Notes: a model not told the origin generated them from the sequence alone. 64,000 nt of DNA from Opitutia bacterium (GCA_947475065.1 CANJLB010000020.1:1-64000), one strand, 5' to 3'. Shown: positions 7,280-15,837, counted from the first letter of the stretch. Translations and numbers: made by a program.

Positions 7280-9544
7280 TCAGGGCGCGACACTCTCATA
7301 GGAGGAAGCCTGCTCGGGCGGGCCACCGTTGTATTTCGAGTAGTTGGGATAGGAGTTGAGCGGCAGGCTGCGGCTGCCGGCCGTGACGACGAGGGTCTTG
7401 GCGGGAGCCTCGTTTTTCTCCACCCAGGCGATGAGCAGGTCGCGCTTGGGATATTGGTTGGGGATCGAGAACGAAGCCGCCGGCTGGCCCGCGCCGGTGG
7501 TGCCGTAGCTGTTGCCGTTCGAGCCGTGGCCGGCCTGCGGCAGCACGAAGAGGCGGGCAAACGCGTCCACCGTCGCACGTCCCATTTTGTCCAGCACAGA
7601 CTGGTAGTAGTCGAGCTGCGCTCCGGGCGATGCGAGCGTGTCGTTGGTGCCGATGGTGACGATCATCTTGCCGCCGCGCTTGTAGAAGGCCGAGAGGTCG
7701 GGGTTGGTGGAGTCGAGCCACTGGGAAATCTCCTCGCGACGCTTGTTCAACTTGCCGCCCTCGACGTAGTCGAGCGGGTTGGCCGCGGTGTCCTGCATGA
7801 GGAAGCCGGTCACGCCGGCGATGCCGAGCTGCGAGTGCATCGGGGCGTTCTCTGCCGCGCCCTCCTGACCGCGGTAGCGCCGGCTCTCAATCAGGCCGCT
7901 GCCGGAGACATCGGTGTTGGGCACCCACATGCCAAAGCTCGTCACGCCGTTGGCAAGCGGGGTGGCGAATTTGTAGCGGCTGTAGACAAACTTGAGGGTC
8001 TCAATCTGGCCGTCGGAGAGTTTGGCATTCGCCGAGGTGTCCTGCGGGTTCGGGTCCTTGCCCTCAGGCCCGCGGAGCGCGGCCCACGGGTTGCGCTTTG
8101 GGTCACCCTGTGACATGTCGAACAGGGCGCGGGCGGCCACATAGTTGTTGATCACGCCGTCCTCGAGGCCGTCGAGCTTGTCGGCCTGGCGGATGAACTC
8201 GGTGCGGATGGCGGTGGCCTTGGCGGGCGGGATCCAGTTTTCGGCCGGCTTCTCCTGGATGCGGATCAGCTCGGGCGCGAGCATCAGCGAGGAGAAGTTC
8301 AGGATCGGCACGGTGGCGAGAATGCCGTCGTAGTCGGCGGGATAGCGCTGCGCGACCGTGAGCGCCTCGCGGCCGCCTTGGGAATTGCCTTCGTAGTAAT
8401 TGAAACGCGGGCGCTCGCCATAGACGCGCTCCATGATGACCATGGCGGCGTCGTGGGTTTTCTTCATCTGCATGTAGCCGAGATTTTTGATCGCCTCGTC
8501 GTTCACGGCCCAGTCGTTACCACCGCCACCACCGCCGGGGCCGCCCGCGCCAGGGAGACCGCCGCCCGGAGCGCCGCGGCCACCGCCGGGGGCTCCACCC
8601 ACGCCGCCGGGAAATCCGCCGCCACCCGGGAAGCCGCCCGCCAGAGCGCCGCCGGCCGCAGGATTGAGTGCCAGGGCGAGCAGCGGTTTTTGCGCGTCAG
8701 TGAGAATTGGCGTGATCCGATCGCTCAGGCTGGTGCGGAGACTGGTCACCCGGGTCTGTTCGGCGGTCAGGGCCAGCTGGCCCTTGTTGATGTCGTCGAG
8801 GATGGGCGTGATCGTGGCGACTTGCGCCTCGGTGAGAGTGAGCGCGGTCTTCAAATTTTCAATTGTGAGGGCCGGTGGGGCACCGCCACCCACGCCTAGA
8901 GGTCCGCCCGCGCCGGGCGCGCCGCCCGGAAATCCGCCGCCGGGGAACCCTCCGCCCGGAGCGCCACCACGTCCGCCGCCCGGAGGACCGCCCGGAGCGC
9001 CGCCGCCTGGGAAGCCGCCACCGCCGCCTTGCTGATGCCCCGAGTCGCTACCGTAAGTGGCGAAGCCACGCGCCACATCGCCCCCAGTGACGCCGGGGAT
9101 CGTGCCGTTCATGCCGCCGCCGCCGAGCTGCAGGCCGCGTCGCTGCCATTTGGCGGGGAGCGCCACCCGGAAATTGATGGGCTTGCCCTTGGGATCCACG
9201 GGCAGGATCTGTCCGTCCACCACGCCATAGCCACCGTTGGCGTCATCCACCCAGCGCGGCGCGCTGAGGTTCACAGCACCCACCGGCTCGCCGATCGCCG
9301 CTGCGGGGATGGAGCTGCCGACCTTCTCGGCCGTCACATCGGCTGCGGTGATGACCTTGGGGCCGTCCGCCGCTGCCAGCTTTGAACCGGGGGCAGGGAT
9401 GGCGTTCGTGGCAGCGGGCATGGCCCCACCCGGAGAAGCTGAAGCGGAGGATGCTGCAACCGGTGTGCCGACCGTGAGCAGGAGCGACAGTGTAACAAAT
9501 GTGACACCGTTGGATTTTCGGGTGGAAATTGAAGTCGGATTCAT
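7280..9544 (-). CDS. secreted tannase/feruloyl esterase family protein with Gly-rich and LTxxQ-like insert
   Basis: 754 residues with an N-terminal signal peptide. The alpha/beta-hydrolase core of the tannase/feruloyl esterase family is visible: GSDSGHQ near 165-171, NYYEGNSQGGREAL with nucleophile Ser388, IGTNDTLASPGA as the acid loop and QAGHGSNG with the catalytic His. Family members cleave esters of gallic or ferulic acid. Residues about 172-343 interrupt the fold between GSDSGHQ and DWAVNDEA: two GGFPGG-type low-complexity tracts flank a 65-residue helical segment (about 228-293) containing LTLTEAQ and ILTDAQK, as in Spy/LTxxQ proteins. The usual CS-D-HC cysteines are replaced by Asn and Gly. 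It heads the minus-strand run and probably liberates the aromatic acid used by the later genes. Confidence 0.88.
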   Translation of the reverse strand: MNPTSISTRKSNGVTFVTLSLLLTVGTPVAASSASASPGGAMPAATNAIPAPGSKLAAADGPKVITAADVTAEKVGSSIPAAAIGEPVGAVNLSAPRWVDDANGGYGVVDGQILPVDPKGKPINFRVALPAKWQRRGLQLGGGGMNGTIPGVTGGDVARGFATYGSDSGHQQGGGGGFPGGGAPGGPPGGGRGGAPGGGFPGGGFPGGAPGAGGPLGVGGGAPPALTIENLKTALTLTEAQVATITPILDDINKGQLALTAEQTRVTSLRTSLSDRITPILTDAQKPLLALALNPAAGGALAGGFPGGGGFPGGVGGAPGGGRGAPGGGLPGAGGPGGGGGGNDWAVNDEAIKNLGYMQMKKTHDAAMVIMERVYGERPRFNYYEGNSQGGREALTVAQRYPADYDGILATVPILNFSSLMLAPELIRIQEKPAENWIPPAKATAIRTEFIRQADKLDGLEDGVINNYVAARALFDMSQGDPKRNPWAALRGPEGKDPNPQDTSANAKLSDGQIETLKFVYSRYKFATPLANGVTSFGMWVPNTDVSGSGLIESRRYRGQEGAAENAPMHSQLGIAGVTGFLMQDTAANPLDYVEGGKLNKRREEISQWLDSTNPDLSAFYKRGGKMIVTIGTNDTLASPGAQLDYYQSVLDKMGRATVDAFARLFVLPQAGHGSNGNSYGTTGAGQPAASFSIPNQYPKRDLLIAWVEKNEAPAKTLVVTAGSRSLPLNSYPNYSKYNGGPPEQASSYESVAP

Positions 9545-9865
9545 GGATGGGAGTTTTGCTCTTCTTAGCAGGAAAATGCACTTTGGAGGAGGAGTCTACC
9601 GACAATGCAAAGTGGGTAATCAAAGGAAAAAGCCATGGCGGTTTGGATGGAATTCTGCGGATTAGGAAAGGACGGCAGGAATCTGGGGTGGGCAGGGGTG
9701 TGGGGGGCTCGCCGCCGAGCTGTCAACGCCAATGCAATCCCTGATGTGATGCGACAAAGCAGTCACTTTACGGTCAAATAAAAACGCTTTCACGACCGAA
9801 AGCAGAGCCTTCTGATCTCAAAGGGGAGCGAACATGGCAGGAAAATCAACTCCCATTTTAGGGGC
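9545..9865. other. intergenic region upstream of the tannase-like gene
   Basis: About 320 bases without a supported gene. It must contain the promoter of the minus-strand tannase run, but I could not pick a convincing -35/-10 pair. A 13-base string, ACTTTACGGTCAA (9765-9777), recurs exactly at 10376-10388 inside the 32-codon ORF before the DUF1592 gene. On the plus strand at 9765 it ends a short frame HFTVK-stop, resembling NFTVK in that ORF. This may be chance or the residue of a duplication. Confidence 0.4.
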
Positions 9866-9980
9866 ATGGTAGGCCGGAATCACGCCCGTGCGGTGCGACC
9901 CCAGCAGCCGAGAGAACACCCCAAGTCTGGCCCTTGGTTTGAGATGACGGGCTCTCAGGAGGGGGGGCGGTGCGCGACAT
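9866..9980 (-). pseudogene. remnant of an AraC-family regulator N-terminus
   Basis: On the minus strand an ATG at 9980 begins MSRTAPPPESPS, matching the VSRTSVLSREPV start of the intact AraC regulator at 14956-15837. The nucleotide similarity continues to a conserved stretch (plus strand GGCCGG-ATCACGCCCG-GCGG) encoding TGVIPAY, which corresponds to AGVIPAY in the intact gene but lies in a shifted frame. Beyond that the match ends, so at least one frameshift and loss of most of the gene have occurred. The upstream DNA (10017-10066) is also similar to that of the intact gene. This is best read as the fossil of a duplicated regulator that stood next to the tannase run. Confidence 0.7.
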
Positions 9981-10016
9981 ATGAGCCGGAACAACCGGGA
10001 TTGGGCAGATTTGACA

Positions 10017-10066
10017 AGAATATCCATCTCGTTGCTCGCTATCTCCATTTGGAATGGGTGGAGATG
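10017..10066. promoter_or_regulatory. candidate AraC-regulator operator, copy 1
   Basis: About 49 bases match 15883-15930 at roughly 80% identity, including GAATATCCATC and ATCTCCATT-GGAATGG-TGGAG. The second half is an imperfect palindrome (ATCTCCA with TGGAGAT). The block lies upstream of both the araC remnant and, on the other side, the small ORF and DUF1592 gene, so it could be an operator that outlived its regulator gene. Binding is inferred, not shown. Confidence 0.45.
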
Positions 10067-10302
10067 GATGCATGAACAAATTACTTTTCAATTAATCAAA
10101 ACCCCATGTCGCAGACAATCATCGCCACCTCGCCGCAGTGTCCCAACCCTTGGGTTGTTTGTACAGCCCTTGAGGCCAGTCCTGCCCGCAGTTTGCAAAG
10201 TGCGGCGCGGAATGGGCCGGTTCCGTGCCATTAAGCCTGACTGATTGACCTGTTGAACCCATAGGCGCGTACTCGCCAACGACCGTTTTTAAGGACAAAA
10301 TT

Positions 10303-10401
10303 ATGAAAACAAACCTTCTCCGCGTGTTCGCTGATCGCGATACTGCGGACAAACCACTGAAGGTTCTGACTCATAACTTTACGGTCAAGGAACGCGGATG
10401 A
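10303..10401 (+). CDS. small 32-residue ORF coupled to the DUF1592 gene
   Basis: ATG 10303 is preceded by TAAGGAC at a normal ribosome-binding distance. The frame encodes 32 residues starting MKTNLLRVFADRD and ending VKERG, and its TGA (10399-10401) overlaps the ATG of the DUF1592 gene as ATGA. The same overlap style is used throughout this window between real partners, which supports translation. The peptide is hydrophilic, with no membrane segment and no family that I recognise. It may be a leader peptide that sets DUF1592 translation, or the stub of a lost gene. Confidence 0.45.
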   Translation: MKTNLLRVFADRDTADKPLKVLTHNFTVKERG

Positions 10402-13130
10402 TTGAACTCATCGCCGAACAGCCCATAATTCCGACTGATTACTTTTCATTCCAAATGCCTCCCTCATCTCGTTTGCCAAACCCCTCCGCCAAAGATAAAA
10501 ATCCTGTCCGGCTGCATCTGGTGGCGGTGTGGTTTGGCGTGTCAGCACTCTTGGTTTGCGTCCTGGCAGGCGTTTCCTGCACTTCGGCGAAGACCTCGGA
10601 AGCGGCACCGGCACCTGTAGCTTCGGCCCCTGCGGCTCCCGTGGTCGTGGTCGCAGCGGAGACCCCCGGGCAATCGGCATTTCACAAAGTCATCCAGCCC
10701 ATCCTGCAGGAGCGGTGCTACGATTGCCACGGTGGGGGTGAAAGCAAGGCCGGGCTCGCGTTTGACAAGCTGACGGCGGATCGGATCACGAACGACCCGC
10801 AACTCTGGCTGAAGGTGCTGCGCAACACGCGCGCCCACCTCATGCCGCCGGTCGATGCGAACAATCCGCTGACCGCCAATGAGCGCGCGAAATTGGAGAG
10901 CTGGATCATCACGACCGCGTTTGGCCTGGATCCCACGCGGCCCGACCCGGGCCGGGTCACCCTGCACCGGCTCAACCGTTTTGAATACCAGAGCACCATC
11001 CGGGACCTGATGGGCGTGGATTTCGACACCCACGCGACCTTCCCCGACGACGACAGCGGCTACGGCTTCGACAACGTCGCCGACGTGCTCAACATGTCGC
11101 CGCTGCTGATGGAGAAATACCTCGCCGCTGCGCAGACCGTCGTGGACAAGGCCGTGCCGCAGGTCGGGCGGGTGCCGGGGCTGGTGACGGCCGCCCCAGC
11201 GGATTTCATGTATGACGACGGCTCGCCCGCCGCCGTCGAGATCATCCGCGCCTCAGGGCTCGGCGTCTTCGGCGTGCGCGCAGTTGCGATGCCCTACACC
11301 GAGGACGCGACCGTGAGCCATGCCTTCACGATCAAGGAGGGGGGCGACTATCGGGTGGTGGTCGAGCAGAACCTGCGGGGCGACTTCATCTATGTGCCCC
11401 AGCGGGCTCAGGTCACGATTTTCATCGACGGCAAGCAGGTCGCGCAAAACGAGTACGGCTGGGCGAGCAACGAGGACTCGGAGCCGACCTTCCCGGTGCA
11501 CTGGGAACCGGGGGCGCATATGGTCTCGGTTACGGTCAAGCCGCTGGCGTCCCAGCCTCGGCCGGGCGGAGCGGGCGCCGATAACAAATTCAACCTGAAG
11601 CGCGTTCGGCTCGAAGGGCCGCTCGATCCCGCGCGCTGGGTGCCCACCACCAACTACGCGCGGTTCTTCAGCCGCGAGACCGTCCCGGCCGATCCGGCCC
11701 AGCGCCGCGCCTACGCCAAGGAGGTGCTTGGCGCGTTTGCGACCAAGGCGTTCCGCCGACCGGTGGCGGACGACAGCGTCGCCCCGCTGGTGGAGATCGC
11801 CGAGCTGCACTACACCCAGGCCGGGGGCACGTTTGAGGAGGGGATCTCCCGGGCGATGGTGGCGGTGCTGGCCTCCCCGCGTTTCCTTTATCGGGTGGAG
11901 CAGCCGCTCCCGTCCGCTACGGCCGGGCCGTTTGCCGACGTGGACGAGCCCTCCCTCGCCTCACGCCTTTCCTATTTCCTGTGGTCCACCATGCCGGACG
12001 ACGAGCTGCGCCAGCTAGCCACCGCCGGCAAGCTGCGCGCCAACCTCGCCGCGCAGGTGAAACGCATGCTGGCCGACCCGCGCGCCTCGGCGTTCATGGA
12101 GAACTTCCCTGGCCAGTGGCTGCAGACCCGCCTGGTAACCTCCGTGCCCCTCAACTCCGCCGAGATCCTCGCCCGCGATGGCGGCGTGGCGGCTGTTCCG
12201 GCCGGTGGCGGCGGGCGCGGCGGCCGGGGTGGCCGCGGCGGGCGCGGCGGCGGCGGTGCCGGTGGCGGCCCCGCCAGCGTCCTGAGCGAGGCCGGGCGCG
12301 AGTCCCTCAAGCAGGAGACGGAAAAATATTTCGAGCACGTCGTCCGCGAGGACCGCAGCGTGGACGAGTTCCTCACCAGCGACTACACCTTCCTAAACGA
12401 CACGCTCGCCGCCGCCTACGGGATCACCGGCATCGAGGGCCCTGAGCTGCGCAAGGTCACACTGGCGCCCGACAACCCGCGCGGCGGCCTGCTCACCATG
12501 GGCAGCGTGCTGATGATCACGTCCAACCCCACCCGCACTTCGCCCGTCAAGCGGGGCAAATGGATTCTCGAAAACCTGCTCAACGCCCCCACGGCGCCCC
12601 CGCCGCCCAACGTGCCCGCTCTGGAGGATCTGAAGCCAAAGGATCCCAATCATGTGCCCACCATGCGCGAGTCCATGGCCGCCCACCGGGAGGACGCGCT
12701 GTGCGCCTCCTGCCACAACCGCATGGACCCGCTCGGGCTGGCCTTGGAGAATTTCAACGCGATGGGCACGTGGCGCACCCAAGAGCTCAACCAGCCGATC
12801 GACCCCGCCGGCCAGCTCGTGACGGGCGAGACCTTCGCCGACATCCGCGGCCTCAAGCAGATTCTCGCCACCGGGCGGAAACAGGATTTTTACCGATGTC
12901 TGACGGAAAAGCTGCTGATCTACGCGGTCGGGCGCGGGATGGAATACTACGACATCCCCACCGTGGACAAGATCGTCGCCGACATGGAGCGCAACAAGGG
13001 CTCGTTTTCCTCGCTCCTGATGGGCGTGATCGAGTCGGCCCCATTTCAACAGCAGCGCATTCTGCCATATTCCATCCCGGCCGCAGCCAAACCGGCCCTG
13101 CCCTTGGCCCAAGCCCAATTAATCCCATGA
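10398..13130 (+). CDS. exported DUF1587/1592/1588/1585 c-type cytochrome-like protein
   Basis: 910 residues. After a hydrophobic N-terminal segment (about 40-60) comes a PSCyt1-type heme-binding site, CYDCH (Cys107, Cys110, His111). The DUF1587 region FEYQSTIRDLMGVDF, DUF1592 and DUF1588 regions follow; the latter ends with a second CxxCH, CASCH (Cys769, Cys772, His773), then MDPLGLALENF and the C-terminal DUF1585 part. The family is abundant in Planctomycetes and Verrucomicrobia and has no established activity; heme motifs suggest periplasmic electron transfer. A Gly/Arg tract (about 598-622) is inserted in the DUF1592 part. ATG 10398 has AAGGAA upstream and overlaps the preceding small ORF. 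The next gene overlaps by ATGA, forming the usual DUF1592-DUF1552 pair. Confidence 0.9.
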   Translation: MIELIAEQPIIPTDYFSFQMPPSSRLPNPSAKDKNPVRLHLVAVWFGVSALLVCVLAGVSCTSAKTSEAAPAPVASAPAAPVVVVAAETPGQSAFHKVIQPILQERCYDCHGGGESKAGLAFDKLTADRITNDPQLWLKVLRNTRAHLMPPVDANNPLTANERAKLESWIITTAFGLDPTRPDPGRVTLHRLNRFEYQSTIRDLMGVDFDTHATFPDDDSGYGFDNVADVLNMSPLLMEKYLAAAQTVVDKAVPQVGRVPGLVTAAPADFMYDDGSPAAVEIIRASGLGVFGVRAVAMPYTEDATVSHAFTIKEGGDYRVVVEQNLRGDFIYVPQRAQVTIFIDGKQVAQNEYGWASNEDSEPTFPVHWEPGAHMVSVTVKPLASQPRPGGAGADNKFNLKRVRLEGPLDPARWVPTTNYARFFSRETVPADPAQRRAYAKEVLGAFATKAFRRPVADDSVAPLVEIAELHYTQAGGTFEEGISRAMVAVLASPRFLYRVEQPLPSATAGPFADVDEPSLASRLSYFLWSTMPDDELRQLATAGKLRANLAAQVKRMLADPRASAFMENFPGQWLQTRLVTSVPLNSAEILARDGGVAAVPAGGGGRGGRGGRGGRGGGGAGGGPASVLSEAGRESLKQETEKYFEHVVREDRSVDEFLTSDYTFLNDTLAAAYGITGIEGPELRKVTLAPDNPRGGLLTMGSVLMITSNPTRTSPVKRGKWILENLLNAPTAPPPPNVPALEDLKPKDPNHVPTMRESMAAHREDALCASCHNRMDPLGLALENFNAMGTWRTQELNQPIDPAGQLVTGETFADIRGLKQILATGRKQDFYRCLTEKLLIYAVGRGMEYYDIPTVDKIVADMERNKGSFSSLLMGVIESAPFQQQRILPYSIPAAAKPALPLAQAQLIP

Positions 13131-14578
13131 AGACGCCCCCCTCCACCAACCGCCAAGCCGCCGCCCAGCGGTATCACAGCCTCAGCCGCCGCCACTTTCT
13201 CCGAGGCATGGGCGCGGCCATCGCCCTGCCCGCGTTTGAGTCGTTTCTGCCACGGCTCAACGCCGCCGCACTGGCCGAGGCCGCTGCGGTTGGAGCGGTC
13301 ACGCCGACCGGCGCGCCGCTGCGCATGGCGTTCTTCCAGTTTGCCAACGGCACCTATCCGTCCAAGTGGTGGCCCAGCGGGGAGGGCGCCGATTTTCAGT
13401 TGAACGAGACGATGGAGGCGATGAACCCCCTCAAGTCGAAGATCCAGGTGCTCGGCGGCCTCGGTCTGGAGCCGGCGACAGCCGGTCCCGACGGCGCGGG
13501 CGACCACGGCCGCGCCGGCGGCTCCTTCCTCACGGGGGTGCGCGTCAAGAAGACCCAGGGGGCGGATTTCCGCTCGGGCGTCTCCGTGGACCAGATTGTG
13601 GCGCAGCAGGTCGGGCACATCACCCCGTTCAAGTCGCTCGAGATTTCCTGCGACACGCTCCGCACCGCGGGCGACTGCGACAGCGGCTACGCCTGCGTGT
13701 ACCAGCACAACATGGCCTGGGCCTCGCCCACCTCGCCCGTCGCCCCGGAGGTGAACCCGCGCCTGCTCTTTGAGCGCCTCTTCGGCGCCGGTTTGCCCGC
13801 CGAGCGCCGGCAGAACCTCCTCCTGCGCCAGCGCCAGCAGCGCTCCATCCTCGACTATGTCACCAACGAGGGCCGCGGGATCGCCCGCGAGCTGGCCGCC
13901 GCGGCCGGCACGGACCGCCGCCCACGCGAGCTTTCTGTGCGGGACCGGGAGAAGCTCGACCAATATCTCACCAGCATCCGCGAGATCGAGCAGCGCATCG
14001 AGCGTGCCGAGAAGGCTGTCGGCAGCCATCCGTCGCCCTCCAACGCGACGCCCGCCGGCATCCCCGAGAGCTTCACGGAATATGTCCGCCTCCAGATGGA
14101 CATGCTGCATCTCGCCTTTGAGACGGATAACACCCGCGTCGCGACCTTCCTGCTCGCAGGCGATGGCAGCAATCGCTCCTTCGACGAGATTGGCATCCCC
14201 GATGGACACCATTACTGCACCCACCACGGCAACAAAGCGGATCTGGTGGCCAAAACCTGCGTGATCGACAAGTGGTATGCCACGCAGTTCGCCTACTTCC
14301 TCGACAAGCTGGAGAAGACGAAGGACGTGGATGGCAAAAGCCTGCTCGACAACTCCATGGTCCTCTACGGCTGCGGCAATGGCGACGGCAACCGCCACAC
14401 CCACGCCAACCTGCCCATCATCCTCGCCGGCGGCGGCGGCGGTTCGCTTACCCCTGGGCGTTTCGTCCAGCACGAGCCCGCCAATCTCACCAACCTCTAC
14501 CTCAGCATGATTGACCGGATGGGCGTCAAGAACGTGGACCGTTTTGGCGATTCCACCGGCCGCCTCGGCAATGTCTGA
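13127..14578 (+). CDS. Tat-exported DUF1552 protein
   Basis: 483 residues. The N-terminus has the twin-arginine motif SRRHFLRG (20-27) followed by a hydrophobic Ala-rich stretch, so it should be exported folded by the Tat system encoded at 61783. The body shows DUF1552 landmarks: GDHGRAGGSFLTG, EISCDTLRTAGDCDSGYACVYQ, IDKWYATQFAYFLDKLE and a C-terminal NGDGNRHTHANLPIILAG. DUF1552 belongs with DUF1501-like proteins that resemble alkaline phosphatase-fold enzymes, but its reaction is unknown. ATG 13127 overlaps the DUF1592 stop by ATGA. The pair is likely a periplasmic redox or hydrolase unit; a second pair is at 54980-58761. Confidence 0.88.
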   Translation: MKTPPSTNRQAAAQRYHSLSRRHFLRGMGAAIALPAFESFLPRLNAAALAEAAAVGAVTPTGAPLRMAFFQFANGTYPSKWWPSGEGADFQLNETMEAMNPLKSKIQVLGGLGLEPATAGPDGAGDHGRAGGSFLTGVRVKKTQGADFRSGVSVDQIVAQQVGHITPFKSLEISCDTLRTAGDCDSGYACVYQHNMAWASPTSPVAPEVNPRLLFERLFGAGLPAERRQNLLLRQRQQRSILDYVTNEGRGIARELAAAAGTDRRPRELSVRDREKLDQYLTSIREIEQRIERAEKAVGSHPSPSNATPAGIPESFTEYVRLQMDMLHLAFETDNTRVATFLLAGDGSNRSFDEIGIPDGHHYCTHHGNKADLVAKTCVIDKWYATQFAYFLDKLEKTKDVDGKSLLDNSMVLYGCGNGDGNRHTHANLPIILAGGGGGSLTPGRFVQHEPANLTNLYLSMIDRMGVKNVDRFGDSTGRLGNV

Positions 14579-14955
14579 TCACAAGCTTCCGAATGAACAG
14601 ATTGGAATGGAGAAACCAAAGCAAATGCTGAAGGGGTGAGGAAACGAGGCAGGTCGGCCGCCACCGATCTGCTTTCATTCTTCTACGGCGGCCACACTGA
14701 ACCTAAAAAACGCAGTTGAAATTCAGTTCAACGCGGAGAACGCGGAGAACGCGGTGGTGCGAAAAGCTGAGAGTTGAAATGCTGAAAGCTGAAATCGGAT
14801 TTCAGTTTTTAGCTTTTAGTTTTCAGATTTTGCCGAGGTTCTTGGTTGGCTGATGTCGGCCTTGCGGCCTCGGTAACCTGAATTCCTGATTTCCATAATT
14901 AATCTGTGTTCTTGGTGCTGGAATCCGTGGTCAAATTGAGCTGCGGAATTTAGGC
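14579..14955. repeat. repeat-filled spacer with hairpin repeat copy
   Basis: No gene is supported. From about 14731 there is a 9-base periodic tract (ACGCGGAGA repeated), then AAAGCTGA-type tracts (14760-14835), then a copy of the interspersed hairpin repeat (14842-14880) with core GGCTGATGTCGGCC-TGCGGCCTCGGTAAC. The same families recur near 22.7, 27.7, 34.3 and 39.9 kb. The spacer separates the convergent DUF1552 and AraC genes. Confidence 0.7.
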
Positions 14956-15837
14956 TCATAGATGTTTCAGCGACTGCTGGAAGCCCTTTGGGGAAACGCC
15001 GTGCAACTGCTTGAAGCAGCGTGAAAAGTGGTAGGGATCGGTGAAGCCCACTTGGGCGGCAGCCACCTTGACGAGGGTGGCAGGGTTCATGAGCAATTCG
15101 GCGGCAAGGGCCATCTTGCGGTGGAGCAGGAACTGGTAGGGGCTGAGGCCTTGGTAGCGACGGAAGAGCCTGCTCAGGCGCGTGGGGCTCACGCCAGTGG
15201 CGCGGGTGATGTCAGTCAGGGTTCCAAGCGACGTGATTTTGGCCTCGATCAGGTCCTTGCAGCGCAGAAAAGATTCCTCTGCCGCCCAGCCGGGCGACAC
15301 GGACAGGCTGGCCAGCTCCTCGATCTTGAGCAACAGCACCTCGGTCAAGGCGGCGCAGAGGCGTCCGGCGGTGCGCCGATGATGCCCGCCTTCGCGGATC
15401 ACCTCGTCCCACAGGCGTTGCACTTCGATGAACATGGGCAATTGCAGGAATTCGCCGGGCCTGAGGCCGGCGGCACGCAACCGTGTCCTGGCGCGGGCGC
15501 CCGTGAGGCAGAGAAAGTATTTGGCCATTGGCCGGGTGGGATCGGTGCGGATCTCCAGCCTCGTGGAATGATCGTAGTGGAACAGGCTGCCCGCGCGCAG
15601 CGGATGCTGGGTTCCGTTGAGGCGCACGGTGCCTTCACCGCCGGCAACAAGCTCCAGCGCATGGAAACGGAAACCCTCGCGCTGCACGAGATATTCGGGG
15701 TCGCAATGTTCGAACCCTCCGTAGGCCGGTATCACGCCCGCGCGGCTCGTCCCCGTCAGCCCGAGGAAAAAATATCGCGATCCTGACACTTGGGTTGAGA
15801 GGACGGGTTCCCGAGAAAGGACCGAGGTGCGTGACAC
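14956..15837 (-). CDS. AraC-family transcriptional regulator
   Basis: 293 residues from GTG 15837. An N-terminal cupin-like sensing domain (about 30-130, with VAGGEGTVRLNG and GSLFHYDHS) precedes two helix-turn-helix motifs at the C-terminus, including LGTLTDITRATGVSPTRLSRLF and a second with LVKVAAAQVGFTDPYHFSR, the AraC/XylS signature. The GTG start is preferred to TTG 15873 because the decayed copy at 9866-9980 begins with ATG at the equivalent codon (MSRT versus VSRT). It is divergent from the esterase-GH95-esterase genes and probably controls them in response to a sugar or aromatic. A conserved palindromic block at 15883-15930 lies between the two start codons and is the likely binding region. 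Confidence 0.9.
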   Translation of the reverse strand: MSRTSVLSREPVLSTQVSGSRYFFLGLTGTSRAGVIPAYGGFEHCDPEYLVQREGFRFHALELVAGGEGTVRLNGTQHPLRAGSLFHYDHSTRLEIRTDPTRPMAKYFLCLTGARARTRLRAAGLRPGEFLQLPMFIEVQRLWDEVIREGGHHRRTAGRLCAALTEVLLLKIEELASLSVSPGWAAEESFLRCKDLIEAKITSLGTLTDITRATGVSPTRLSRLFRRYQGLSPYQFLLHRKMALAAELLMNPATLVKVAAAQVGFTDPYHFSRCFKQLHGVSPKGFQQSLKHL

